A DNA stretch of 64,000 bases from Herbidospora mongoliensis (GTDB taxonomy: Bacteria; Actinomycetota; Actinomycetes; Streptosporangiales; Streptosporangiaceae), in NCBI RefSeq assembly GCF_001570545.1, contig NZ_BBXD01000014.1, positions 186,001 to 250,000 on the forward strand, written 5' to 3'. Shown here piece by piece: positions 1-7,652 of the stretch. The notes under the pieces were generated by a model, which had not been told where the DNA came from, searched no databases, and saw only the letters and a list, made by a program, of their open reading frames with translations. The translations under genes were made by a program, and so were the position numbers. Positions within the stretch are counted from its first letter, which is position 1. Every line of letters starts with the position of its first letter.

Positions 1-306
1 GCCGCGCGCCTCGACGGGGCCGGCCCGTTCCGTGAGTTCTTCTCGATCACCCTGCCCAGCCTGCGGCAGGAGATCGGGGTCTGCGTCACCGTGACCGTCG
101 TGGCCGCGCTGGCCAGCTTCGACATCGTCTACATCTCGACCCAGGGCGGGCCCGGCAACGCCAGCATGGTGCCCGGCCTGGAGATCTACTACCTGGCCTT
201 CTCCGAACGGCAGGTCGGCCTCGCCTCGGCCCTCGCGGTGGTCCTCACCGCGCTGGTGATCGCGTGCGCGCTGCCGATCCAGTGGCTCACCAGGGACCGC
301 ACATGA
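1..306 (+). CDS. Sugar ABC transporter permease, MalF type (5' end cut off)
   Basis: This is the C-terminal 101 residues of a binding-protein-dependent sugar permease; the reading frame is open from base 1. The first residues, AARLDGAGPFREFFSITLP, form the cytoplasmic EAA loop that docks on the ATPase. Two hydrophobic helices follow (near 28-45 and 70-92). The segment STQGGPGNASMVPGLEIYY is the usual periplasmic-side loop of MalF/UgpA-type permeases. The stop codon overlaps the next permease start (ATGA), so the two halves of the membrane channel are translationally coupled. The substrate is not readable from this fragment; the GH68 enzyme two genes on suggests a fructose-containing sugar. 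Confidence 0.93.
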   Translation, partial: AARLDGAGPFREFFSITLPSLRQEIGVCVTVTVVAALASFDIVYISTQGGPGNASMVPGLEIYYLAFSERQVGLASALAVVLTALVIACALPIQWLTRDRT

Positions 307-1127
307 AATCCGCCCGTCGCGAGGCCTTCACCGGCCGGGTCCTGCTGATCGTGCTGATGGCGGCGACGCTGATGCCGTTCATCAGCCTCTTCGTCACCGC
401 GCTCCACCCGTCGGGCACCTACCCGCTGGGCCTGGAGTGGCCCGACGACCCGCAGTGGGGCAACTTCGCCACCGCGTTCACCGCCGCCAAGATGACCGAA
501 CTGCTGAAGTCGAGCGCGCTGATCGTGCTCGGGGTGGTGCCGATCTCGCTGGTCGTGGCCACCATGGCCGGGTTCGCCATCGGGCACCTGCGCATCCCCG
601 GACGGCGCATCGTGTTCGTGGTGTTCCTGCTCGGCCTGACGCTGCCGTTCGAGGGCATCATCACGCCGCTCTACTACCTGGTGCGCGACATGGGCGTGCT
701 GAACACCAGGTGGGCGATCATCCTGCCGCTGATCGGGCTGTTCATGCCGTTCTCGGTGTTCTGGATGCGGGCCCACTTCATCAACATGCCCGAGGAACTG
801 TCGGAGAGCGCCCGCATCGACGGCGCGGGCACCTGGCAGCTGTTCTGGAAGGTCCACGTGCCGCTGGCCGCCCCCGCGACCTCGTCGCTGGCGATCCTGC
901 TGTTCCTGTGGACATGGAACCAGTTCCTGCTGGCCATCGTGCTGGTGGACGATCCGCTGCAGCGCACCATGTCAGGGGCCCTCGGCGCCTTCCAGGGACA
1001 GTGGGGCACCGACATCCCGCTGCTGTGCGCGGGGTCGCTGCTGATCCTCACGCCCACGCTCCTGGTGTTCCTGATCTTCCAGCGACGCTTCGTCACCGCC
1101 CTGCTCCAGGGCTCCTTGAAGGGATGA
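303..1127 (+). CDS. Sugar ABC transporter permease, MalG type
   Basis: A 274-residue inner-membrane permease of the carbohydrate uptake family, partner of the upstream MalF-type subunit. About six hydrophobic helices are visible, and the EAA loop ELSESARIDGAGTWQLFWKV lies near residues 165-184. The start is ATG at 303, inside the stop of the upstream gene (ATGA overlap). A longer in-frame GTG start at 264 would run into that gene and is less likely. The 3' end again overlaps the next gene by four bases, making a three-gene coupled unit. The binding protein and ATPase are not in the window; the former is probably upstream. Confidence 0.95.
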   Translation: MKSARREAFTGRVLLIVLMAATLMPFISLFVTALHPSGTYPLGLEWPDDPQWGNFATAFTAAKMTELLKSSALIVLGVVPISLVVATMAGFAIGHLRIPGRRIVFVVFLLGLTLPFEGIITPLYYLVRDMGVLNTRWAIILPLIGLFMPFSVFWMRAHFINMPEELSESARIDGAGTWQLFWKVHVPLAAPATSSLAILLFLWTWNQFLLAIVLVDDPLQRTMSGALGAFQGQWGTDIPLLCAGSLLILTPTLLVFLIFQRRFVTALLQGSLKG

Positions 1128-2155
1128 CCGTGACCACGACGACACGGTGGACGCGACGCCACCTCGACCTGATCACCGAGGACCCGGCGACCACCGCGCC
1201 GCCCATCCTCGGCCCGGTCGAGGCGGCGCTGCCCGGCGTGGACCTGTGGGACATGTGGCCGATCCAGGAAGAGGACGGTGCCACCGCCCTCTTCGACGGC
1301 CGCGAACTCTGGATGGGCCTGGCCGCACCGGCGGCCGGCCATCCGGAGGACCGCCACGACGTCGCCCGCATCCGCCTGCTCGCCCTCGAGAACGGCAAGT
1401 GGATCGACCTGGGCGACCAGTTCCCCGACGGCGCGTCGCCGGGCAGCCGCGAGTGGTCCGGCACGGCGATCCGGCGCGCCGACGGCACGATCTCCGTCTT
1501 CTACACCGCGAGCGGATTCCGCGGCGAGGAGCGGCCCACCTTCGTCCAGCGGGTGTTCGAGGCCCGGGAGGGGGTGCACCGGGAGATCGTCCGCTCCGGC
1601 GGCGAGTTCTTCCTCCCGGCCGACGACCTCGAAGGAGGGCCGGGGAAGATCCGGGCCTTCCGCGACCCGGCGTGGTTCCGGGGCCATCTGCTGATCGCGG
1701 CCTCGGTCCCCTGGGGCGAGCGCCACATGGGCGCCATCGCGCTGACCGGCCCGGAGTCGGAAGGCCGGCCGATGTATCCGCCGCTCCTGGTCGCCGACGG
1801 CGTCAACCGCGAGATCGAACGCCCGCACGTCGTCGTCCACGACGGTCTCTTCTACCTGTTCTTCTGCACTCACGGTCAGTCGTTCGAACCGGCGGACGCC
1901 GCCCCGACCGGCCTCTACGGTTTCGTCTCCGACACACTCACCGGCCCGTACGAACCCCTGAACGGCTCCGGCCTGGTCATCGGGAACCCGGCGGCCCAGC
2001 CCGACCAGGCCTACGCGTGGATGGTGCTCGACGACCTGCGCGTGGTGAGTTTCCTCGACTATCGGGGGCCGGTCGACCGCGCCAATTTCGGCGGGACGCC
2101 GGCCCCCGTGCTGAGACTGCGACTGGACGGCTCCCGGACCCGCCTGGAACCGTGA
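1124..2155 (+). CDS. GH68 family fructosyl hydrolase/transferase, intracellular
   Basis: A 343-residue protein with the signature blocks of glycoside hydrolase family 68 (levansucrase, inulosucrase, beta-fructofuranosidase). DLWDMWPIQ near residues 41-49 carries the nucleophile Asp. REWSGTAI lies near 107-114. FRDPAWF near 182-188 carries the transition-state Asp. REIERPHVV near 226-234 carries the acid/base Glu. Classic levansucrases are secreted and longer; here there is no signal peptide, so the enzyme should act in the cytoplasm. Its start overlaps the permease stop (ATGA), which points to hydrolysis of an imported fructosyl sugar such as sucrose. The choice of sugar is inference; the family assignment is firm. 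Confidence 0.88.
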   Translation: MTVTTTTRWTRRHLDLITEDPATTAPPILGPVEAALPGVDLWDMWPIQEEDGATALFDGRELWMGLAAPAAGHPEDRHDVARIRLLALENGKWIDLGDQFPDGASPGSREWSGTAIRRADGTISVFYTASGFRGEERPTFVQRVFEAREGVHREIVRSGGEFFLPADDLEGGPGKIRAFRDPAWFRGHLLIAASVPWGERHMGAIALTGPESEGRPMYPPLLVADGVNREIERPHVVVHDGLFYLFFCTHGQSFEPADAAPTGLYGFVSDTLTGPYEPLNGSGLVIGNPAAQPDQAYAWMVLDDLRVVSFLDYRGPVDRANFGGTPAPVLRLRLDGSRTRLEP

Positions 2156-2164
2156 GCGCGGGTC

Positions 2165-4861
2165 TTACAGGAACCTCCAGAGGTTGTTGGCCGAGCCGTT
2201 GTCGTCGGACAGCACCGCCTGCGCGCCCTGCGCGGTGCCGGACAGGCCGAGGACCCGGCCGCCGTTGGCGCACTGGATGCGGAAGGCGGCGTTGGAGCCG
2301 TAGCGCAGCCGCCAGCGGTGGTCGCCGGCGCCGTTGTCGGCCCACTGCACCAGGCGTGATCCGGCGGCGGTGGCCGCGTTCTCCACGCCGAGCACCTTCT
2401 GGCTGTTGGAGTTGCGCAGGCGCAGGTAGCCGCCGGTGTCGACGATCGCCGTCCACAGGTGGTCGGCGGTGCCGGAGTCGCCCCACTGCACGACGAGCGC
2501 CCCGTCGGCCGTGGACATGCCGGTGACGCCCAGGACCATGCCGGTGCCGACGTTCTGGATGCGCCGCGCGCCGTTGGGGACGAAGCGCCACTGGTTGTCG
2601 GCGCTGCCGTTGTCGGGGTCCTGGACGGCCTGCGCCCCGTTGCCGGTGCTCCCGTTCAGGGTGCCCAGCAGCTTGGAGCTGTTGGCGTTGCGGATCTTGA
2701 CCGAGCCGTCGCCGACGTCGGTGATCGTCCAGCGGTGGTCGGCGGTGCCGTTGTCGGCCCACTGCATGACGCGGGCGTTGTCGGCCGTCGACATGTTCTC
2801 GACGCCGAGCACCTTGCCGCTGTTGACGTTGCGGAGGCGCAGCGCGTTGCCGTCCACGACCGGAACCCAGTCGTGGTCGGCGGTGCCGTTGTCGGTCCAC
2901 TGCAGGGCGAGGCCGCCGTCGGTGGTGGACATGTTCTGGATGCCCAGGGCCAGGCCGCTGGCCGCGTTGATCAGGCGGAAGCTCGCCTGGCCGCCACCGC
3001 CGCCGCCGTTGACCGACCAGTAGACGACGTAGTTGTGGTTGTGGGCGTCGTAGAACGGGCCGAGGTTGACCGAGCCGTTGGCGGTGAACGCCAGCGACGA
3101 GGTGCTCGTGCGGTTGATCGTCGAAGGGGTCAGGGCCGGGGCCGCCGACAGCGACGTGCTGCCGTAGTTCCCCGACAGGACGACCGGGCCGTAGATGATC
3201 GCCTGCAGGTTCGGGTTGTCGTTGGCTGCCTTCATGACCACTCGCATCGGCAGGCGCACGGTCACGGTGTCGCCCGAGGTCCAGGAGCGGGTCAGGTCGG
3301 CGTAGCTGCCGGGGGTGGTGGTGATGCCCTGCTGCACGCCGTTGACGCTGATCGTCGCGCCCTGGGTCCAGGCGGGGATGCGGACGCGCATCGTCCAAGA
3401 TCCGGCGACGTTACCGGTGACCTGCAACGACGTGGTGTCGGTGACCGGGTAGGAGGTGGTCTGGGTGACCGTGATGCCGCGCTGCGACCAGTTGAGCGTC
3501 GAGGGCGTGAACAGGTTCACGAACAGCGTGGTGCCGTTGTGGAAGTAGATCGAGTCCATCAGCTTGGTGTTGGTCTCGATGCCGGTGCCCTGGCAGCACC
3601 ACATCGAGTTGTAGTCGGTGCTCCACGTGCCGCCGCCCCAGGCCGGGCCGACCCCTCTGCGCCCGCCGGGGTTGAGCGGGGTGAAGTAGGTGACGTGACC
3701 CCGTGCGTCGGCCGGGTTCTGCTGGCCGATCAGGTGGTTGAGCAGGGCGTTCTCGTAGTAGTCGAAGTAGTCGGCGCGGGTGGGCGACAGCTGCCACAGC
3801 TCCCGGGTGAGCTTGAGCATGTTGTAGGTGTTGCACGCCTCCCCGGTGTCGCGGGCCAGGTAGGAGGCGATGGCGTTGGGCGCGCGGAAGTGCTCGGCCT
3901 GGCTGTTCGATCCGTTGGCGTAGCTGTGCGCGTTGACGGTCAGGGTCCACGCGTTGGCTGCGATGTCGCGGTAGCGCGTCGTGCCGGTCGCCTTGTACTC
4001 GCGCGCCGCGCCGATCCACTTGGGGACCTGGGTGTTGGCGTGCAGGCCGTTGAGCTGGTCCTGGTTGGAGGCCAGGGGGTTGAAGACGGAGGCGTGGTCG
4101 AAACGCTGGGCGGTGGCCAGCCAGCGGGAGTCGCCGGTCATCTGGTAGAGGTCGGCGAGCACGGCGTTCATGCCGCCGAACTCGGTGCCGAGCATGGACT
4201 GCATCTGGCTGGACGACAGCCGCGACGTCCGGGCGTCGACCCAGGCGGCCAGGTTCAGCAGCACCGTCCTGGCCTGGGTGTTGCCGAGGAACCGCCACAC
4301 GTCCAGCAGTCCGGCCAGCGTCTTGTGGATGCAGTAGTAGGGCACGTTGCCGTTGGACAGGGTGCGGTTCTCCACGGCGGTGATGTCCGACTCGGGGAAG
4401 CCGGACAGATAGCCGTTGCTCGCCTGGCATTTGGCCAGCTCGGCGACCATGTAGTTGGCCTTGTCCCGGCAGGTGGTGTCCCCGAGCACGGCGTAGGCCT
4501 GCGCCCAGGCGGTCAGGAAGTGACCCTGCATGTGCGACCGGAACGGGAAGTTCGGCGCGTCCCACCCGCCGTTGGACGAGGCCCCGCCGGTGGACTGGCC
4601 GTGGTTGGCGCGGAAGACGTACAGCAACCGGTCGACGTCGACGAAACGCAGGTAGGCCAGGGTGCGGTTCTGGTTGTCCAGCCAGCGGCCCGAGGTCAGC
4701 CTGACCTGGCCGAGGTCGAACTCGTAGGCGGAGACGCCGATGTCGGCGCGGGCCCAGGCCAGCGCGGCCGAGGCGGGGGACAGGCCTGCCACCTGGCCGG
4801 CGGCCGAGATCGCGGCGGTCGCGCCTGCGGCCTTGAATAATTGGCGACGGTTCAACGGCAC
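2165..4861 (-). CDS. Secreted GH127-type beta-L-arabinofuranosidase with two C-terminal RICIN-like trefoils
   Basis: An 898-residue exported protein. The N-terminus has a twin-arginine start (NRRQLFKAAGATAA) and an alanine-rich h-region ending near ASAA. Residues about 40-560 match the DUF1680/GH127 fold. EACNTYNMLKL near 340 supplies a Glu and Cys, and WCCQGTG near 421 supplies the paired Cys; these are the zinc and catalytic Cys set of GH127. From about 625 there are two QxW-type beta-trefoil modules that probably bind polysaccharide. The start is GTG with AAAGGA upstream. A LacI-type palindrome (4882-4895) sits 21 bases before the start. It is convergent with the GH68 gene, only 9 bases apart. 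The expected role is release of arabinose from arabinan or arabinosides outside the cell. Confidence 0.9.
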   Translation of the reverse strand: MPLNRRQLFKAAGATAAISAAGQVAGLSPASAALAWARADIGVSAYEFDLGQVRLTSGRWLDNQNRTLAYLRFVDVDRLLYVFRANHGQSTGGASSNGGWDAPNFPFRSHMQGHFLTAWAQAYAVLGDTTCRDKANYMVAELAKCQASNGYLSGFPESDITAVENRTLSNGNVPYYCIHKTLAGLLDVWRFLGNTQARTVLLNLAAWVDARTSRLSSSQMQSMLGTEFGGMNAVLADLYQMTGDSRWLATAQRFDHASVFNPLASNQDQLNGLHANTQVPKWIGAAREYKATGTTRYRDIAANAWTLTVNAHSYANGSNSQAEHFRAPNAIASYLARDTGEACNTYNMLKLTRELWQLSPTRADYFDYYENALLNHLIGQQNPADARGHVTYFTPLNPGGRRGVGPAWGGGTWSTDYNSMWCCQGTGIETNTKLMDSIYFHNGTTLFVNLFTPSTLNWSQRGITVTQTTSYPVTDTTSLQVTGNVAGSWTMRVRIPAWTQGATISVNGVQQGITTTPGSYADLTRSWTSGDTVTVRLPMRVVMKAANDNPNLQAIIYGPVVLSGNYGSTSLSAAPALTPSTINRTSTSSLAFTANGSVNLGPFYDAHNHNYVVYWSVNGGGGGGQASFRLINAASGLALGIQNMSTTDGGLALQWTDNGTADHDWVPVVDGNALRLRNVNSGKVLGVENMSTADNARVMQWADNGTADHRWTITDVGDGSVKIRNANSSKLLGTLNGSTGNGAQAVQDPDNGSADNQWRFVPNGARRIQNVGTGMVLGVTGMSTADGALVVQWGDSGTADHLWTAIVDTGGYLRLRNSNSQKVLGVENAATAAGSRLVQWADNGAGDHRWRLRYGSNAAFRIQCANGGRVLGLSGTAQGAQAVLSDDNGSANNLWRFL

Positions 4862-4881
4862 GGAGGAATCCTTTCGGGAGC

Positions 4882-4895
4882 TGTTATCGCTAACA
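4882..4895. promoter_or_regulatory. LacI-type operator TGTTATCGCTAACA
   Basis: Inverted repeat TGTTA-TCGC-TAACA between the GH127 start (4861) and the end of the GH43 gene. The identical 14-mer occurs at 38696-38709 next to the LacI regulator, and a perfectly symmetric version occurs at 10853-10866. The position just before the start codon suits repression of GH127. Confidence 0.8.
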
Positions 4896-4926
4896 TTTCG
4901 CTGGGTCGCCCTTCGTGTCCAGTGAG

Positions 4927-4941
4927 GGTGAAAGTTTCACC
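4927..4941. promoter_or_regulatory. Palindrome GGTGAAAGTTTCACC (GAAANTTTC box)
   Basis: A perfect 15-base palindrome around GAAAGTTTC, 31 bases upstream of the TGTTATCGCTAACA operator. GAAANTTTC boxes recur at 11206-11214, 38848-38856 and 38957-38965, always in control regions of the polysaccharide genes. Similar CGAAA-N-TTTCG elements are described upstream of Streptomyces xylanase genes. It could be a second regulator site for GH127. Confidence 0.6.
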
Positions 4942-4946
4942 GGGAC

Positions 4947-4980
4947 ACCTCCGGACGCCGGTCGCCCGGCATCCGGAGGT
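4947..4980 (-). terminator. Strong hairpin after the GH43-FIMAH gene
   Basis: Arms 4947-4961 and 4966-4980 form a 15-bp stem with a TCGC tetraloop; the only mismatch is a G-U pair. It lies 16 bases past the stop of the minus-strand GH43 gene and before the GH127 control sites. No T-tract follows, as is common in high-GC actinomycetes. It probably terminates or attenuates transcription between the two genes. Confidence 0.7.
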
Positions 4981-4996
4981 CGCCGATCTGGAGGGG

Positions 4997-7609
4997 TCAG
5001 GTTCGGGGAGTGCCGCCCCAACGGACGATCAGGGCGTCGGCGTCGCGCAGCAGGACGGTGCGGACGATCTCGTCGGCCTCGACGCGGTGGTCCTTCACCC
5101 CGCTCTTGAACTTCTCGATCACCTTGACGATCTTCTTGTCATCCTTCTCCTCGGCGATGGCGGCGATGACGCGGTCGAGTTCCTTGTGGAGCCGGACGGC
5201 GCTGCTGGCGTTGGTCCTGTCCTCGGCCTCGAAGCGGTCGATCAGCGCCGAGATGTCCTCCACGGAGGTGGTCACGGTGAAGCGGACGGTCTTCTCGGTC
5301 TGGTTGCCGGCGTTGTCGTCGGCGGCGACCGTGAGGACGTGCTCGCCCAGGGCCAGCTCGTAGAGGGTGTGCGCGGTGCCGGAGATGACCGGCTCCCCGT
5401 CGAGGGTCGCGGTGACCGACTTCACGCCGGACTCGGCGTCGTCCGCCGTCCAGCCGATGGTCAGGTCGTCGCTGTCGCCGTACTCGCCGCCGTCCTCCAC
5501 GCCCGAGACCTCGACCGCGGGAGCGGTCTCGTCCGGGGCCTGGCTCTCGAAGGCCCAGGAGTCGATCTCGAACAGGTCCGCGCCCGCGGTGCCCGCGTAG
5601 GTGAAGTAGACGTCGTGCACGCCGGTGACGCCGTCGAGTTCGGCGGTGAGCTCCGTCCACGCGTTGAGCGGAGCATCGACGGGGATGGTGGCCACCACGG
5701 GTGCGGTGCGGCTGCCGAGGCGGACTTCGATCTTCGCGCCCGCCGCGAGCGGGCGGACCTTCGCGGTGACGGCGGTGGCACCCTCGTCACCGAAGTCGAC
5801 CGACGCGAGCGAGGTCCAGTCGCCGTTGTCGACGTCGTGCAGCACCAGGTTCGGGGCCAGCGCGCCGAACTCGGCCGAGGAGCCGTCGATCTTCTTGGTG
5901 GCGATGCCCTGCTGCCAGGCGATCGTCTCCGCCTCGATCACCCGGTAGGGCGCCAGGTCGCGGATCTTGTCCACGCCGTCGTAGGTGCCGAGGACCTCCT
6001 TGATCGTGCCGTCCTGGTTGAACTCCAGCTTGGCGATGTGCGGGCTGCGGAAGCCCTGGGTCGCGTTGCCGGTGATACGGCGGTTGAGCGTCTGGGCGTG
6101 GTAGGTGAAGTAGTACTCGCCGTCGAGCTCGAACACCGACTGGTGGTTGTTGCCGCCGGCGCCGAAGAAGTTGCCGGGGTTGCGGAAGATGACGCCCTTG
6201 TACGTGTCGGCGGTCCAGGGCCCCATCGGGTTGTCGGCGACCATGTAGGCGATCGCCCCGGTCGGGGGACCGGCGGGGTCGATCGGGCCGCCGAAGCCGA
6301 AGTTCGAGGAGTACGAGTAGTAGTACTTGCCCTCGCGCTTGAAGACGTGGCCCGCCTCGAACATGAGCGGCCCGTCGATGACCTCGGCCGAGCCGACGGT
6401 GCTCGTCAAGTTCTCGCCGAGCCTGATCACTCGGGTGGACTTGGGGTGGTTGGTGTTCTCGTAGCTGTCGGAGTTGTCGTCGCCGCCACCACCGAAGTAC
6501 AGGTAGCCCTGGCCGTCGTCGTCGATGAACACGCCCGGGTCGAAGAGCCAGTTCACCCCGTTGGACGCGCCCGGCGTCGCGCCGGTGATCAGCAGGCTGC
6601 CCCGCTCGTCACGCCACGGGCCGACCGGGGAGTCGCCGACGATGACGCCGGTGGCGGCGCCGTTGTTGGCGAAGTACAGGAAGAACTTCTCCTGGCCGTT
6701 GACGATCTTGCTCTCCATCGCCGGGGCCCAGGAGTTGCCGGCGTAGCGGGCGATCCCGCTCGGCCCGGCGACCGGGATCTCGCCGTGGTCGACCCAGTTC
6801 ACCAGGTCGTCGGAGGAGATGACGGTGATGGTGTTGATGCCGCCGTAGGTGTTGGTGGGGGAGATCCCGTTCGGGCCCGGGTTGTACACCTGGGTGTCGT
6901 TGGTCATGTACATGTACACGCGGCCGTCGTGGACGAAGGCGTTGCCGTCGGCCCCGAACTTGTGCGAGATGAGCGGGTTGCCCTCACCGGGGTTCTTGCC
7001 GAGCACCTCGATCGTGGTCGACGGCGTGAACTCCGAGAGCTTCACGTCGTCGACCTTGAAGTCCATCAGGTGCGTGTCGGGCGCCGCCGAGGGCGTCTGC
7101 GTCCACGGGGTCTCGACGAAGATCCGCGCGGTCGTCACGCTCTGCGCGGCGGGGATGGTGAACGTGCCCTGGATCAGGCCCCACTGTCCGCGCGGCGTGG
7201 TCACGGTGCCGAGGTTGGTGTAGGTCCCGCCGCCGTAGTGCATGGTGACGAAGAACTGCTTGGTGGCCGGGCTGGCCGGGTTCTCATACTTCACCCGTGC
7301 CGTGACCGAGTAGGTCTTGCCCGCCTGCACCTTGCCGGACAGGTCCTGCATCGGGCCCGACCCGGTGGTCGTCCGCTGGGTGACCACGACGGCGCCGGAG
7401 CCGGAGTAGGCGTCCGTCGTCGGGGCCAGCGCGGCGGTGTCGGCCGCGTTCCCGTTGTTCGGGAACCAGCTGGTCAGGCCGTTCTCGAAGCCACCGTTCA
7501 CGATGATTTCCGGGCCCGCGGCCTGGACGGGCGCCGCCACCAGGGTCGACAACCCGCCCACCATCGCGGCAGCGGTCACGATCGCGGCGAAGCGCGAGCG
7601 TAATTTCAC
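4997..7609 (-). CDS. Secreted GH43 arabinofuranosidase-type enzyme with CBMs and C-terminal FIMAH domain
   Basis: An 870-residue secreted protein with a Sec signal peptide (cleavage near VQAA, residue 31). Domain order: CBM4/9-like beta-sandwich (about 32-190), five-bladed GH43 propeller (about 195-550), CBM6-like module starting YRVIEAETIAWQQ (about 555-690), a bacterial Ig-like module, and an all-helical FIMAH domain (about 781-870). The GH43 acids are visible as GADGNAFV (base), FDPGVFIDDDG (pKa modulator) and MFEAGHVFK (acid). Arabinofuranosidase or arabinoxylan arabinofuranohydrolase activity is likely. The start is GTG with GAGGAG eight bases upstream. The gene follows the next GH43 gene after 43 bases, probably in one transcript. 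Its last about 170 residues nearly duplicate those of that neighbour. Confidence 0.88.
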   Translation of the reverse strand: MKLRSRFAAIVTAAAMVGGLSTLVAAPVQAAGPEIIVNGGFENGLTSWFPNNGNAADTAALAPTTDAYSGSGAVVVTQRTTTGSGPMQDLSGKVQAGKTYSVTARVKYENPASPATKQFFVTMHYGGGTYTNLGTVTTPRGQWGLIQGTFTIPAAQSVTTARIFVETPWTQTPSAAPDTHLMDFKVDDVKLSEFTPSTTIEVLGKNPGEGNPLISHKFGADGNAFVHDGRVYMYMTNDTQVYNPGPNGISPTNTYGGINTITVISSDDLVNWVDHGEIPVAGPSGIARYAGNSWAPAMESKIVNGQEKFFLYFANNGAATGVIVGDSPVGPWRDERGSLLITGATPGASNGVNWLFDPGVFIDDDGQGYLYFGGGGDDNSDSYENTNHPKSTRVIRLGENLTSTVGSAEVIDGPLMFEAGHVFKREGKYYYSYSSNFGFGGPIDPAGPPTGAIAYMVADNPMGPWTADTYKGVIFRNPGNFFGAGGNNHQSVFELDGEYYFTYHAQTLNRRITGNATQGFRSPHIAKLEFNQDGTIKEVLGTYDGVDKIRDLAPYRVIEAETIAWQQGIATKKIDGSSAEFGALAPNLVLHDVDNGDWTSLASVDFGDEGATAVTAKVRPLAAGAKIEVRLGSRTAPVVATIPVDAPLNAWTELTAELDGVTGVHDVYFTYAGTAGADLFEIDSWAFESQAPDETAPAVEVSGVEDGGEYGDSDDLTIGWTADDAESGVKSVTATLDGEPVISGTAHTLYELALGEHVLTVAADDNAGNQTEKTVRFTVTTSVEDISALIDRFEAEDRTNASSAVRLHKELDRVIAAIAEEKDDKKIVKVIEKFKSGVKDHRVEADEIVRTVLLRDADALIVRWGGTPRT
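5003..5500. repeat. Duplicated Ig-like plus FIMAH module, copy 1
   Basis: The 3' end of this GH43 gene is nearly identical in DNA to 7659-8175 in the neighbouring GH43 gene. For example, 36 consecutive bases starting at GTGCCGCC are the same in both. It encodes an Ig-like module and the FIMAH helical domain. Confidence 0.8.
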
Positions 7610-7652
7610 GAGATGTTCTCCTCTTTCTTCGGATCTTCATCTGAACCGGTGG

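Noticed and set aside
437..1123. Long upstream extension of the GH68 frame
   Set aside because: The extension is Arg/His/Ala-rich shadow of the permease gene; the coupled ATG at 1124 and conserved start of the GH68 product fix the gene.
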